The translations under genes were made by a program, and so were the position numbers. Of a DNA stretch of 43,490 nucleotides, positions 1 to 9,656 are shown one piece after another (the first letter of the stretch is position 1; each line of letters begins with the position of its first letter). The stretch lies in NCBI RefSeq assembly GCF_900078665.2, contig NZ_LT546207.1, forward strand, positions 4,826,564-4,870,053, written 5' to 3'. Origin of the DNA: Mycolicibacterium houstonense (GTDB taxonomy: Bacteria > Actinomycetota > Actinomycetes > Mycobacteriales > Mycobacteriaceae). Under the pieces are notes generated by a model. It was not told the DNA's origin. It ran no database searches and saw only the letters and a list, made by a program, of their open reading frames with translations.

Positions 1-1
1 C

Positions 2-82
2 GCCTCGGTGCGCGGTGCGCGCCTGACCGGACTGGGATTCCCGCGCCCGTTCGCCTTCGTTCTCCCCGATCAGGTTGCCTGA
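2..82 (+). CDS. Possible 3' end of an upstream gene (partial)
   Basis: Reading frame 2 is open from the left edge for 26 codons and stops at TGA 80-82. The visible tail ends in hydrophobic-aromatic residues (GFPRPFAFVLPDQVA), which looks more like a protein C-terminus than random GC-rich sequence. No family can be recognised from this much. The stop lies 26 nt before the next start, so the neighbour could follow in the same direction. Confidence 0.35.
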   Translation, partial: ASVRGARLTGLGFPRPFAFVLPDQVA

Positions 83-102
83 CAGGCTGATTCGGCTACC
101 GT
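75..102 (+). promoter_or_regulatory. Candidate promoter of the PPOX-type gene (leaderless)
   Basis: TTGCCT (75-80), a 16-bp spacer and TACCGT (97-102) form a SigA-like promoter. The last T of the -10 is 7 nt before the ATG at 109 and no Shine-Dalgarno is present, which fits a leaderless transcript. Confidence 0.45.
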
Positions 103-108
103 CGAGCC

Positions 109-564
109 ATGGCCCGGAAATATGCGACCGCCGACACCGTCGGCCTCGACGAACTCCTGGAATTCGTCCGCCCCCGACACCACATGGTGCTCACCACGTT
201 CCGCGCCGACGGCTCACTGCAGAGTTCGCCGGTGACCGGCGGGGTGGACGGGCAGGGCCGCATCGTGATCGCCAGCTATCCGCAGCGGGCCAAGGCCGTC
301 AACCTGCGCCGCACGCCACGGGCCAGCGTGACGGTGTTGTCCGACGAGTTCAACGGCGCCTATGTGCAGGTCGACGGCGACGCCGAGGTGATCGGACTGC
401 CCGACGCGGTGGAGCCGTTGGTCGACTACTTCCGCGCGGTGGCCGGGGAGCATCCGGACTGGGACGAGTACCGGCAGGCGATGGTGGATCAGGGCAAGTG
501 CCTGATCCGGGTCACGCCGACGCGGTGGGGACCGGTTGCCACCGGCGGTTTCCCGCCTGCCTGA
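109..564 (+). CDS. PPOX-class (F420/FMN split-barrel) oxidoreductase
   Basis: This 151-residue protein has the size and pattern of the pyridoxamine-5'-phosphate-oxidase-like split barrels common in actinobacteria. The N-terminal strand pattern HHMVLTTFRADGSLQSSPV, a central RIVIASYPQRAKAVNLRRTPRASVTVLS with the arginine/lysine cofactor-phosphate region, and YVQVDGDAEV are typical. Most mycobacterial members use F420 rather than FMN; which cofactor is used here cannot be decided from sequence alone. The substrate is unknown. A TANNNT box 7 nt upstream of the ATG suggests a leaderless mRNA. It is separated from the following glycosyltransferase operon by 130 bp holding that operon's own promoter, so it is probably a separate unit. 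Confidence 0.85.
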   Translation: MARKYATADTVGLDELLEFVRPRHHMVLTTFRADGSLQSSPVTGGVDGQGRIVIASYPQRAKAVNLRRTPRASVTVLSDEFNGAYVQVDGDAEVIGLPDAVEPLVDYFRAVAGEHPDWDEYRQAMVDQGKCLIRVTPTRWGPVATGGFPPA

Positions 565-579
565 GCGGCGGCGGACGCG

Positions 580-608
580 TTGCGTCTGCTAGCCGGTCAA
601 ACTATAGT
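580..608 (+). promoter_or_regulatory. SigA-type promoter of the glycosyltransferase operon
   Basis: TTGCGT (580-585), a 17-bp spacer and TATAGT (603-608) make a good SigA promoter. Transcription would begin near 615, leaving a leader of about 80 nt before the ATG at 695. The operator at 608-625 sits on the start site. Confidence 0.6.
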
Positions 609-625
609 CTGGACACATGTCCAGA
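608..625. promoter_or_regulatory. TetR-type operator upstream of the glycosyltransferase operon
   Basis: TCTGGACACATGTCCAGA has perfect 8-bp arms around a CA centre. Its core GGACACATGTCC (611-622) starts 3 nt after the -10 box. The same core, with G for A at one central position, lies 3 nt after the -10 of the TetR gene at 4452-4463, so that TetR is the obvious candidate to bind both sites. Confidence 0.6.
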
Positions 626-694
626 GGGTTCGGAGTCGACGCGTGAGCGTATATTCCCAGCTCAGCACGCTTCCGGCCGTCGGGTGATCTGATT

Positions 695-1939
695 ATGCGT
701 ATCGCGTTGCTGTCCTATCGGAGCAAGACCCACTGCGGCGGTCAGGGCGTATATGTGCGCCATCTGAGCCGTGGTCTTGCCGAACTCGGCCATGACGTCG
801 AGGTGTTCTCCGGCCAGCCGTACCCCGAGGGGCTGGACCCGCGGGTCACGCTGACCAAGGTCCCGAGCCTGGACCTCTACCGCGAGCCCGATCCCTTCCG
901 GGTGCCCAGGCCCAGCGAGATCCGCGACCACATCGATGCGCTGGAGCTGGCCACGATGTGGAGCGCCGGATTCCCGGAGCCGCGCACCTTCACCATGCGG
1001 GTCGCCCGGCTCCTCGCCGAGCGCCGCGACGAATTCGACGTGGTCCACGACAACCAGAGCCTGGGCTCGGCGTTGTTGAAGATCGCCGACAGCGGCCTGC
1101 CCGTGGTGGCGACGGTGCACCACCCGATCACCCGGGACCGGGTGGTCGAGATCGCCGCCGCCAAGTGGTGGCGCAAGCCGCTGGTGCGGCGCTGGTACGG
1201 CTTTGCCGAGATGCAGAAGAAGGTGGCCCGCAGGATCCCCGAACTGCTCACGGTGTCGTCGTCCTCGGCCGCCGACATCGCCGAGGACTTCGGGGTGTCG
1301 CCCCAACAGCTGCACATCGTGCCGCTGGGGGTGGACACCGAATTGTTCCGGCCCGCCGAGCAACGGGTGAGCGGCCGCATCATCGCGATCGCCAGCGCCG
1401 ACGTGCCGCTCAAGGGCGTCAGCCACCTGCTGCACGCGGTGGCCCGGCTGCGGGTGGAACGCAATCTCGACGTGCAGCTGGTGTCCAAGCTCGAACCGAA
1501 CGGGCCGACCGAGAAACTCATCGCCGAGCTCGGTATTTCCGACATCGTGCACAGCTCCAGCGGGTTGTCCGACGAGGAGCTCGCCGCGCTGCTGGCCTCC
1601 GCCGAGGTGGCCTGCATCCCGTCGCTGTACGAAGGTTTCTCGCTGCCGGCCGTGGAGGCCATGGCCAGCGGCACCCCGATCGTGGCCAGCCGTGCGGGGG
1701 CGCTGCCCGAGGTGGTCGGCGACGACGGTGCCTGCGCCCGGCTGGTGCGCCCGGCCGACGTCGACGAGCTGACGGCGGTGCTCGGCGAAGTCCTCGACTC
1801 GCCGCTGGAGCGCCGCCGGCTCGGTGCCGCCGGACGGCAGCGGGCGCTCGACGTCTTCAGTTGGGAATCCGTTGCCGCGCAGACGGTGTCGGTGTACGAG
1901 ATGGCTCGCGCGCGGGCCGGAAGGGTGACGCAATGCTGA
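695..1939 (+). CDS. GT4-family glycosyltransferase
   Basis: This 414-residue protein is a GT-B fold glycosyltransferase of family 4. The N-terminus (MRIALLSYRSKTHCGGQGVYVRHLSRGLAELGHDVEV) has the glycine-rich acceptor-side loop. The C-terminal half has the EX7E signature in YEGFSLPAVEAMASGTPIVAS followed by AGALPEVVGD, which bind the nucleotide-sugar donor. Acceptor and sugar are unknown. The gene overlaps the following methyltransferase start by 7 bp, so the two are translationally coupled. The promoter 580-608 and operator 608-625 lie upstream. Together with the methyltransferase and the toroid protein it probably makes or modifies a glycoconjugate or glycolipid. Confidence 0.9.
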   Translation: MRIALLSYRSKTHCGGQGVYVRHLSRGLAELGHDVEVFSGQPYPEGLDPRVTLTKVPSLDLYREPDPFRVPRPSEIRDHIDALELATMWSAGFPEPRTFTMRVARLLAERRDEFDVVHDNQSLGSALLKIADSGLPVVATVHHPITRDRVVEIAAAKWWRKPLVRRWYGFAEMQKKVARRIPELLTVSSSSAADIAEDFGVSPQQLHIVPLGVDTELFRPAEQRVSGRIIAIASADVPLKGVSHLLHAVARLRVERNLDVQLVSKLEPNGPTEKLIAELGISDIVHSSSGLSDEELAALLASAEVACIPSLYEGFSLPAVEAMASGTPIVASRAGALPEVVGDDGACARLVRPADVDELTAVLGEVLDSPLERRRLGAAGRQRALDVFSWESVAAQTVSVYEMARARAGRVTQC

Positions 1940-2655
1940 CCGTCGATTTCGACCGGCTCGGTGTCGGGCCGGGCACCACGGTGATCGACGTCGGCTGCGG
2001 CGCGGGCCGGCACACCTTCGAGGCGTACCGGCGCGGTGCCGACGTCATCGGCTTCGACCAGAGCGTGTCCGACCTCAACGATGTCGACACCATGCTGCAG
2101 GCCATGCGGGAGGCGGGCGAGGTCCCGCTGTCGGCCAAGGGCGAGGCCGTCAAGGGCGACGCGCTCGACCTGCCGTATGCCGACGCGAGCTTCGACTGCG
2201 TCATCGCCTCGGAGATCCTGGAGCACGTTCCACAGGATGAGCGGGCGATCGCCGAGCTGGTGCGCGTGCTCAAACCCGGTGGCGCACTGGCCATCACGGT
2301 CCCGCGCTGGCTTCCCGAGAAGGTGTGCTGGCTGCTGTCGGACGAGTATCACGCCAACGAGGGCGGGCACATCCGGATCTACAAGGCCGACGAGCTGCGC
2401 GACAAGGTGCTCGCCCACGGGCTCACCCTCACCCACACCCACCACGAGCACGCGCTGCACTCGCCGTACTGGTGGCTGAAGTGTCTGGTCGGCACCGAGA
2501 AGAACGACCACTTCGCGGTCAAGGCGTACCACCAGTTGCTGGTGTGGGACATGATGGGCCGGCCCTGGCTCACGCGCACGGCCGAGTCACTGCTGAACCC
2601 GGTGATCGGCAAGAGCGTCGCGCTCTACTTCCGCAAGCCGGAAACCAACGGGTAG
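1933..2655 (+). CDS. Class I SAM-dependent methyltransferase
   Basis: This 240-residue protein has the Methyltransf_11-type layout: motif I VIDVGCGAGRHTFEAYRRG near residue 17, an acidic end of beta-2 (GFDQS), motif II around DLPYADASFDCVIASEILEH and motif III LKPGGALAITVPR. The ATG at 1933 lies inside the last codons of the glycosyltransferase gene (7-bp overlap), the usual sign of translational coupling, and the next gene starts 9 bp after its stop. It likely methylates the product of the glycosyltransferase or a related intermediate; the acceptor atom cannot be deduced. Confidence 0.9.
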   Translation: MLTVDFDRLGVGPGTTVIDVGCGAGRHTFEAYRRGADVIGFDQSVSDLNDVDTMLQAMREAGEVPLSAKGEAVKGDALDLPYADASFDCVIASEILEHVPQDERAIAELVRVLKPGGALAITVPRWLPEKVCWLLSDEYHANEGGHIRIYKADELRDKVLAHGLTLTHTHHEHALHSPYWWLKCLVGTEKNDHFAVKAYHQLLVWDMMGRPWLTRTAESLLNPVIGKSVALYFRKPETNG

Positions 2656-2664
2656 GCCGCCGCT

Positions 2665-5003
<2,339 letters not shown>

Positions 5004-5027
<24 letters not shown>

Positions 5028-5621
5028 ATTCGCGGTCATGATCGCCGTCGACGCGGCCACCGCCGGCCCATAGATCTCGTGGATGTCGCGGCCGTCCTCG
5101 ACGATCAACGCGGTCAACTCGCGTAGTCCGCCGAGCAGGATGATGGACATCGGCTCGGTGAGCCGAGGCAGGCCGGCCCGCCGGAAACCTGCGCTGCCGC
5201 TGAGTTCGATGAGCAGATCGGTCAGCTCGCGCAGGGCTTCGCGCTGCAGCGGGCGGGCCCGGGTGCCCAGGCCGGGCAGCTCGCGGATCCAGCTCAGGGT
5301 GATGGCCGGGGCGGCGGCGATGTGGTCGACGTAGGCGCCGACGGCCTGCCCGATCTGGTCCGGCCAGAGGGCCTCGGGATCGACAGCTGACTGGATGCCG
5401 TCGACCAGGGCGGCGTTGTTGGCCCGGAGCAATTCGAGGAAGCAGTCTTCCTTCGTGCCGAACTGGTCATAGAACGTGCGCTTGGACGTACGGGCGTGGC
5501 GCACGATGTCGGCCACCGTGGTCTCGCGGTAGCCCTTGTCGTTGATCGCCGCGGCGAGCCCGTCGAGCAGCCGCAGCCGGTAACTGTCTGCGGGCGATTC
5601 GGCATGGCTGAGTGCGGTCAT
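5004..5621 (-). CDS. TetR-family regulator of the P450 gene (Rv0135c-like)
   Basis: The start ATG at 5621 (MTALSHAESPADSYRLRLLDG) gives 205 residues with HTH at about 20-65 (AAINDKGYRETTVADIVRHARTSKRTFYDQFGTKEDCFLELL). In M. tuberculosis the neighbour of cyp138 (Rv0136) is a divergent TetR gene, Rv0135c; orientation and partner agree here. The 93-bp divergent region to the P450 start holds two copies of GGTAC-N6-GTACC, the probable binding sites. The frame stays open far upstream inside the P450 gene, but that extension is antisense and not credible. Confidence 0.88.
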
Positions 5622-5646
5622 CTCGTGAGACCCCCTTGCGCCGCCT

Positions 5647-5695
5647 GGTACCTGAGAGTACCGTACCTTGCAACCGTTGGTACTGCGCGGTACCA
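5647..5695. promoter_or_regulatory. Tandem TetR operators between tetR and cyp138
   Basis: Two inverted repeats of identical form lie here: GGTAC-CTGAGA-GTACC at 5647-5662 and TGGTAC-TGCGCG-GTACCA at 5678-5695. Their centres are 32 bp apart, about three helical turns, so two dimers could sit on the same DNA face. TTGCAA at 5668-5673 between them may be the -35 of the P450 gene. Binding by the adjacent TetR protein is inferred from position. Confidence 0.65.
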
Positions 5696-5714
5696 GGACA
5701 TGGCTGGAGATGGT

Positions 5715-7073
5715 ATGACCGAGCTCGTAGCTGCTGAGAAGACCACCGAGACGCCCACCGACAGCGCCGCACCCGGCCGGTATCCGCCGGCCGCGCGGGC
5801 TCCGAAGCCGTTGCAGGCCATCGGCTTTGCCCTGGCCCGACGTTGGGTGGTCAGACAGATCGCCCGTCGTCAGGGGAATGTTTTCAGCCTCAAACTTCCG
5901 ATCTTCGGTCCCACCGTGCTGGTGGCCGAGGCCCAGCTGGCCAAGCAGCTTTTCGCGGCCAGCACCGACGACGTCGGCAACATCCAGCCGAACCTGAGCC
6001 GCATCCTTGGCTCCGGGTCGGTGTTCGCGCTCGACGGCACCGACCACCGCCGCCGCCGCAAGCTGCTCACCCCACCGTTCCACGGCAAGAGCATCAAGAA
6101 CTACGAGCAGATCTTCGAAGAGGAGACCCTGCGGGAGTCGGCGAACTGGCCGGAGGGCGAGGAGTTCGAGACGCTCGAACCGATGATGCGCATCACGCTG
6201 AACGCGATCCTGCGTGCGGTGTTCGGCGCTGACGGGGAACAACTCGACGAGTTGCGCCGCATCATCCCGCCCTGGGTCACCCTGGGTTCGAGGCTGGTCG
6301 TGGTGCCCACCCCGACCCGGACCTACGGCCGGTTCAGCCCGTGGGGGCGGTTGGCCCGGTATCGCCGGCAGTACGACGCGGTCATCGACCGGCTCATCGA
6401 CAAGGTCGAGGCCGACCCCGACTTCGACAGCCGCGACGACATCCTGGCGCTGCTGCTGCGCAGCACGTATGAAGACGGATCGGCCATGTCCCGCAAGGAC
6501 ATCGGCGACGAGCTGCTGACGCTGCTGGCCGCCGGACACGAGACCACGGCCTCGACCCTCGGCTGGGCGTTCGAGCGGATCAGCAGGCATCCCCGGGTGC
6601 TGGCCGAACTGGAGGCCGAGGCGGCCACCGACGGCAACGAATACCGCCAGGCCACCATCCTGGAGGTGCAGCGCAACCGCACCGTCATCGACTTCGCCGG
6701 CCGCCACGTCTACGCGCCGTCGATCCGGCTGGGGGAGTGGGAGATTCCGCGCGGGCACTCCGTCATCGTGGCCATCGCCCAGATCCAGGAAGCCGAAAAG
6801 GAGTTCGCCGACCCGGACCGGTTCGACCCGCAACGATTCGTCGGCAGCCGGCCCGGTCTGGGCTGGTTACCGTACGGCGGCGGCACCAGACGCTGTGTCG
6901 GGGCGGTGTTCGCGAACGTCGAGATGGACGTGGTGTTGCGAACGGTACTGCGCCACTTCGAGATCCAGACCACCACCGCGCCCGGCGAGAAGGTGCACTC
7001 GCGCGGAGTGGCCTATACGCCGAAATCGGGCGGGCGCATCGTGCTGCGCCGCCGCGTCACGCCGCTGGCCTGA
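5715..7073 (+). CDS. cyp138: Cytochrome P450, CYP138-like
   Basis: The start at ATG 5715 is chosen because GGAGA lies 4 nt upstream; an in-frame ATG at 5700 has its purines too close. The protein has 452 residues (Mtb CYP138 is 441). Visible motifs are the oxygen-activating I-helix LLAAGHETTAS (about 271-277), the K-helix ExxR as EVQR (about 317-320), and the heme loop YGGGTRRCVG with thiolate ligand Cys394. The neighbours (divergent TetR, then msrA on the opposite strand, then Rv0138/Rv0139-like genes) repeat the M. tuberculosis order around Rv0136, supporting orthology. The substrate is unknown; redox partners are not encoded here. Regulation is probably by the TetR protein through the tandem operators. 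Confidence 0.9.
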   Translation: MTELVAAEKTTETPTDSAAPGRYPPAARAPKPLQAIGFALARRWVVRQIARRQGNVFSLKLPIFGPTVLVAEAQLAKQLFAASTDDVGNIQPNLSRILGSGSVFALDGTDHRRRRKLLTPPFHGKSIKNYEQIFEEETLRESANWPEGEEFETLEPMMRITLNAILRAVFGADGEQLDELRRIIPPWVTLGSRLVVVPTPTRTYGRFSPWGRLARYRRQYDAVIDRLIDKVEADPDFDSRDDILALLLRSTYEDGSAMSRKDIGDELLTLLAAGHETTASTLGWAFERISRHPRVLAELEAEAATDGNEYRQATILEVQRNRTVIDFAGRHVYAPSIRLGEWEIPRGHSVIVAIAQIQEAEKEFADPDRFDPQRFVGSRPGLGWLPYGGGTRRCVGAVFANVEMDVVLRTVLRHFEIQTTTAPGEKVHSRGVAYTPKSGGRIVLRRRVTPLA

Positions 7074-7075
7074 GC

Positions 7076-7597
7076 CTATCCGGCCGTCTGCCGCTTCGGC
7101 AGTTTCCAGCCCGGCCGCGGGAAGTGGCAGGTGTACCCGTTGGGGTAATGCACCAGATAGTCCTGATGCTCGGGCTCGGCCTCCCAGAAATCGCTGGCGG
7201 CCGTCACCTCGGTGACGACCTTGCCCGGCCACAGTCCCGACGCGTCCACGTCGGCGATGGTGTCGAGCGCGACGCGCTTCTGCTCGTCGTCGAGGTAGAA
7301 GATCGCCGACCGGTAGCTGGTGCCGACGTCGTTGCCCTGCCGGTCCTTGGTGGACGGGTCGTGGATCTGGAAGAAGAACTCGAGCAGCGCCCGGAAATCG
7401 GTCTGCGTCGGGTCGTAGACGATCTCGACCGCCTCCGCGTGGCCGGGATGATTGCGGTACGTCGGGTGGTCATTGCGACCGCCGGTGTAGCCCACGCGGG
7501 TGGAGATCACGCCGGGCTGCTTGCGGATCAGGTCCTGCATGCCCCAGAAGCAGCCGCCGGCCAGGATCGCTGTCGAATAGTTGCCCATGTTCCCCAT
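7076..7597 (-). CDS. msrA: Peptide-methionine (S)-S-oxide reductase MsrA
   Basis: This 173-residue protein reduces methionine-S-sulfoxide in oxidised proteins. The active-site GCFWG motif ([13 protein letters not shown], Cys about 16), GYTGG and the C-terminal [23 protein letters not shown] are diagnostic. The ATG at 7597 has GGAG 4 nt upstream; a second in-frame ATG at 7588 is possible. It lies just beyond the P450 gene on the opposite strand, as Rv0137c does beside cyp138 in M. tuberculosis, and is divergent from a lipoprotein gene. Confidence 0.95.
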   Translation of the reverse strand: MGNMGNYSTAILAGGCFWGMQDLIRKQPGVISTRVGYTGGRNDHPTYRNHPGHAEAVEIVYDPTQTDFRALLEFFFQIHDPSTKDRQGNDVGTSYRSAIFYLDDEQKRVALDTIADVDASGLWPGKVVTEVTAASDFWEAEPEHQDYLVHYPNGYTCHFPRPGWKLPKRQTAG

Positions 7598-7623
7598 TGT
7601 GCTCCGTGATTACCGTGGTGGTC

Positions 7624-8028
7624 ATGCGTGCAGTTGCAACAGCGGGGCTCGCCGCTTTACTCCTGATCGCCGGATGCCCGACCGCGGCGGCCGATCCGGA
7701 CGGAGTCGCGTTGCCGGAGGTGCCGCCGGACCCCGCCCGCACCCTCTTCGCCGACAACCCGGCGATCGTCGACCCCCACCTGACCGAGATCGAATCCTTC
7801 AGCCGGGCTGGCGAGGGGCTGCGGGTCAACTTCACCGCAGGCACCCCGGACTGCTTCGGCGTCCATCTGACCACGACGGAAACCCCCGAGACGGTCACGA
7901 TCGACCTTCGCGGCGGCACCCCGCCCGAGGCCGTCGGCCGGATGTGCATCGCGCTGGCCGTGTCCGGCACCGCCGAAGTCCCGCTGCAGGCCCCGCTGGG
8001 ATCGCGGCAGGTTCTCACCGCGCAGTGA
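7624..8028 (+). CDS. Putative lipoprotein of unknown function
   Basis: The start at ATG 7624 gives 134 residues with a classic lipoprotein signal: MRAVATAGLAALLLIAGC, lipobox LIAGC with acylated Cys18. The mature part contains two further cysteines (TPDCFGVHL and GRMCIALAV) that could form a disulfide outside the membrane. A TTG 27 nt upstream is in frame but would spoil the signal peptide. TACCGT at 7611-7616 ends 8 nt before the ATG, so a leaderless mRNA is likely. No known domain was recognised; there is no clear M. tuberculosis counterpart at this position. Confidence 0.7.
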   Translation: MRAVATAGLAALLLIAGCPTAAADPDGVALPEVPPDPARTLFADNPAIVDPHLTEIESFSRAGEGLRVNFTAGTPDCFGVHLTTTETPETVTIDLRGGTPPEAVGRMCIALAVSGTAEVPLQAPLGSRQVLTAQ

Positions 8029-8034
8029 CAGGCC

Positions 8035-8066
8035 TCGACAAAGCCCGGTAGAACGTGTTCTAGTTT
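8035..8066 (+). promoter_or_regulatory. Promoter with perfect KstR-type box
   Basis: TAGAACGTGTTCTA at 8049-8062 matches the mycobacterial KstR consensus TnnAACnnGTTnnA at every fixed position and has perfect 6-bp arms. It overlaps a promoter TCGACA (8035-8040), 18-bp spacer, TCTAGT (8059-8064), whose last T is 7 nt before the GTG at 8071. KstR is the TetR-family repressor of cholesterol catabolism, released by a sterol-derived CoA ester. Confidence 0.7.
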
Positions 8067-8070
8067 TGGG

Positions 8071-8571
8071 GTGACGAGCAGGTCTTTCAGCCGCGAGGAA
8101 CTCGCCGCTGCCTTCGAGACGTTCGAGCAGACCGTGGACCGGGCCGCCCAGACCCAGAACTGGGACATCTGGGCCGACCACTACACCGTCGACGTCGATT
8201 ACATCGAGCACGCCGTGGGCACCATGAAGGGCCGCGAACAGGTTCGGCCATGGATCTGGAAGACCATGACCACCTTCCCGGGCAGCTACATGACGTCGTT
8301 CCCATCGCTGTGGTCGGTGATCGACGAACCCACCGGCCGCATCATCTGCGAACTGGACAACCCGATGCGCGACCCCGGCGACGGGACCATCATCAGCGCG
8401 ACCAACATCTCGATCCTCACCTACGCCGGCGACGGCCTGTGGTCACGTCAGGAAGACGTCTACAACCCCCTTCGCTTCGCCTCTGCGGCCCGCAAGTGGT
8501 GCCGCAAGGCGGCAGAGCTCGGCACGCTGACCGAGGAAGCCGAGGCGTGGCTCAAGAAGTTCGGGGGTTGA
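8071..8571 (+). CDS. SnoaL/NTF2-like protein (Rv0138-like)
   Basis: This 166-residue protein starts at GTG 8071. The cone-shaped NTF2/SnoaL fold is suggested by the N-terminal helix FETFEQTVDRAAQTQNWDIWADHYTVDVDYIEHAVGTMKGREQVRPWIWKTM and by the alternating strands that follow. Rv0138 of M. tuberculosis has nearly the same length (167) and the same neighbour. Such proteins are small-molecule binding or isomerase/hydratase scaffolds. The gene is followed after 5 bp by an NAD-dependent epimerase-like gene, and the pair lies behind a KstR-type box, pointing to sterol or related lipid metabolism. The actual reaction is unknown. Confidence 0.85.
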   Translation: MTSRSFSREELAAAFETFEQTVDRAAQTQNWDIWADHYTVDVDYIEHAVGTMKGREQVRPWIWKTMTTFPGSYMTSFPSLWSVIDEPTGRIICELDNPMRDPGDGTIISATNISILTYAGDGLWSRQEDVYNPLRFASAARKWCRKAAELGTLTEEAEAWLKKFGG

Positions 8572-8576
8572 GGGCC

Positions 8577-9593
8577 GTGGGCGCCAAGCTGGTCATCGGG
8601 GCCAACGGATTCCTGGGCTCCCATGTGCTGCGGCAATTGGTCTCGGCGGATGACGGGTCCGAGATCCGCGCCATGGTCCGGCCCAATGCCAACACCATCG
8701 GCATCGACGACCTCGACGTCACGCGGGTTCACGGCGACGTCTTCGACCGCGACGCCCTGCGCGAGGCGATGACCGGCTGCGACGTCGTCTACCACTGCGT
8801 CGTCGACCCGCGCGGCTGGCTGCGCGATCCCGCGCCACTGTTCCGCACCAACGTCGAGGGCACCCGCAACGTCCTGGAGGTGGCCGCCGGGGTCACGGGC
8901 CTGCGCAAGTTCGTCTACACCAGCAGCTACGTGACCGTCGGGCGCAAGCGCGGAAAGCGATCCACGGAAGCCGACATCGTCGACGTATCGAAGGTGACGC
9001 CGTACGTGCGCTCGCGGGTGCAGGCCGAAGATCTGGTGCTTCAGTACGCGCGCGAGCGCGGCGTGCCTGCCGTCGCGATGTGTGTCTCCACCACCTACGG
9101 CAGCGGTGACTGGGGCCGGACCCCGCACGGCGCGATCATCGCCGGTGCGGCGTTCGGCAAGCTGCCGTTCGTGATGAGCGGGATCGACCTGGAGGCCGTC
9201 GGGATCGACGACGCCGCCAAGGCCATGCTCCTGGCCGCTGACCGAGGAACGCCCGGCGAGCGCTACCTGATCTCCGAGAAGATGATCAGCAATGCCGAGG
9301 TGGCCCGGCTGGCCGCCGAGGCCGCCGGGGTGGCGCCTCCGCAGCGGTCGATTCCGCTGCCGGTGTCCTATCTGCTGGCCGCGGCAGGCACCGTCAAGGG
9401 CAAGCTGCGCGGCACCGACGAGCGGTTGTCGCTGGAATCCCTGCGCCTGATGCGCGCCGAAGCTGAGCTCGACCATTCCAAGGCCGTGCGCGAACTCGGT
9501 TGGCAGCCAAGGCCGGTGGAGGAGTCGATCGCCGAGGCAGCAAAGTTCTGGGTGGGCCTGCGGGCGGCCAAACGGGCACAGAAGGACAGCTGA
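8577..9593 (+). CDS. NAD-dependent epimerase/dehydratase or SDR-e oxidoreductase (Rv0139-like)
   Basis: GTG 8577 gives 338 residues, matching Rv0139 (340). The Rossmann glycine motif is GANGFLGSHVL near residue 8, with the extended-SDR pattern VRGDVFDRDALREAMTGCDVVYHC-like and FVYTSSYVTVG. The catalytic Tyr is probably Tyr143, but the expected YxxxK reads YVRSR, with Arg147 in place of Lys. The gene follows the SnoaL-like gene by 5 bp, so both share the KstR-boxed promoter. A 3-beta-hydroxysteroid-dehydrogenase-like or cinnamoyl-reductase-like reaction is possible, but not proven. An alternative start is TTG 8568. Confidence 0.85.
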   Translation: MGAKLVIGANGFLGSHVLRQLVSADDGSEIRAMVRPNANTIGIDDLDVTRVHGDVFDRDALREAMTGCDVVYHCVVDPRGWLRDPAPLFRTNVEGTRNVLEVAAGVTGLRKFVYTSSYVTVGRKRGKRSTEADIVDVSKVTPYVRSRVQAEDLVLQYARERGVPAVAMCVSTTYGSGDWGRTPHGAIIAGAAFGKLPFVMSGIDLEAVGIDDAAKAMLLAADRGTPGERYLISEKMISNAEVARLAAEAAGVAPPQRSIPLPVSYLLAAAGTVKGKLRGTDERLSLESLRLMRAEAELDHSKAVRELGWQPRPVEESIAEAAKFWVGLRAAKRAQKDS

Positions 9594-9656
9594 ACACCAC
9601 GCCGAGAGGTGTTAAGCCACTGGGCGGCAAGCAGATTGCGGCCTAACCTGGCGAAT

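Noticed and set aside
662..1933. Minus-strand open frame opposite the GT4 gene
   Set aside because: It mirrors the codon structure of the glycosyltransferase, has no recognisable domain and lies over the TetR operator at its end.
5622..6833. N-terminal extension of the P450-linked TetR protein
   Set aside because: The frame stays open upstream only because it is antisense to the P450 gene; ATG 5621 gives a normal TetR length.
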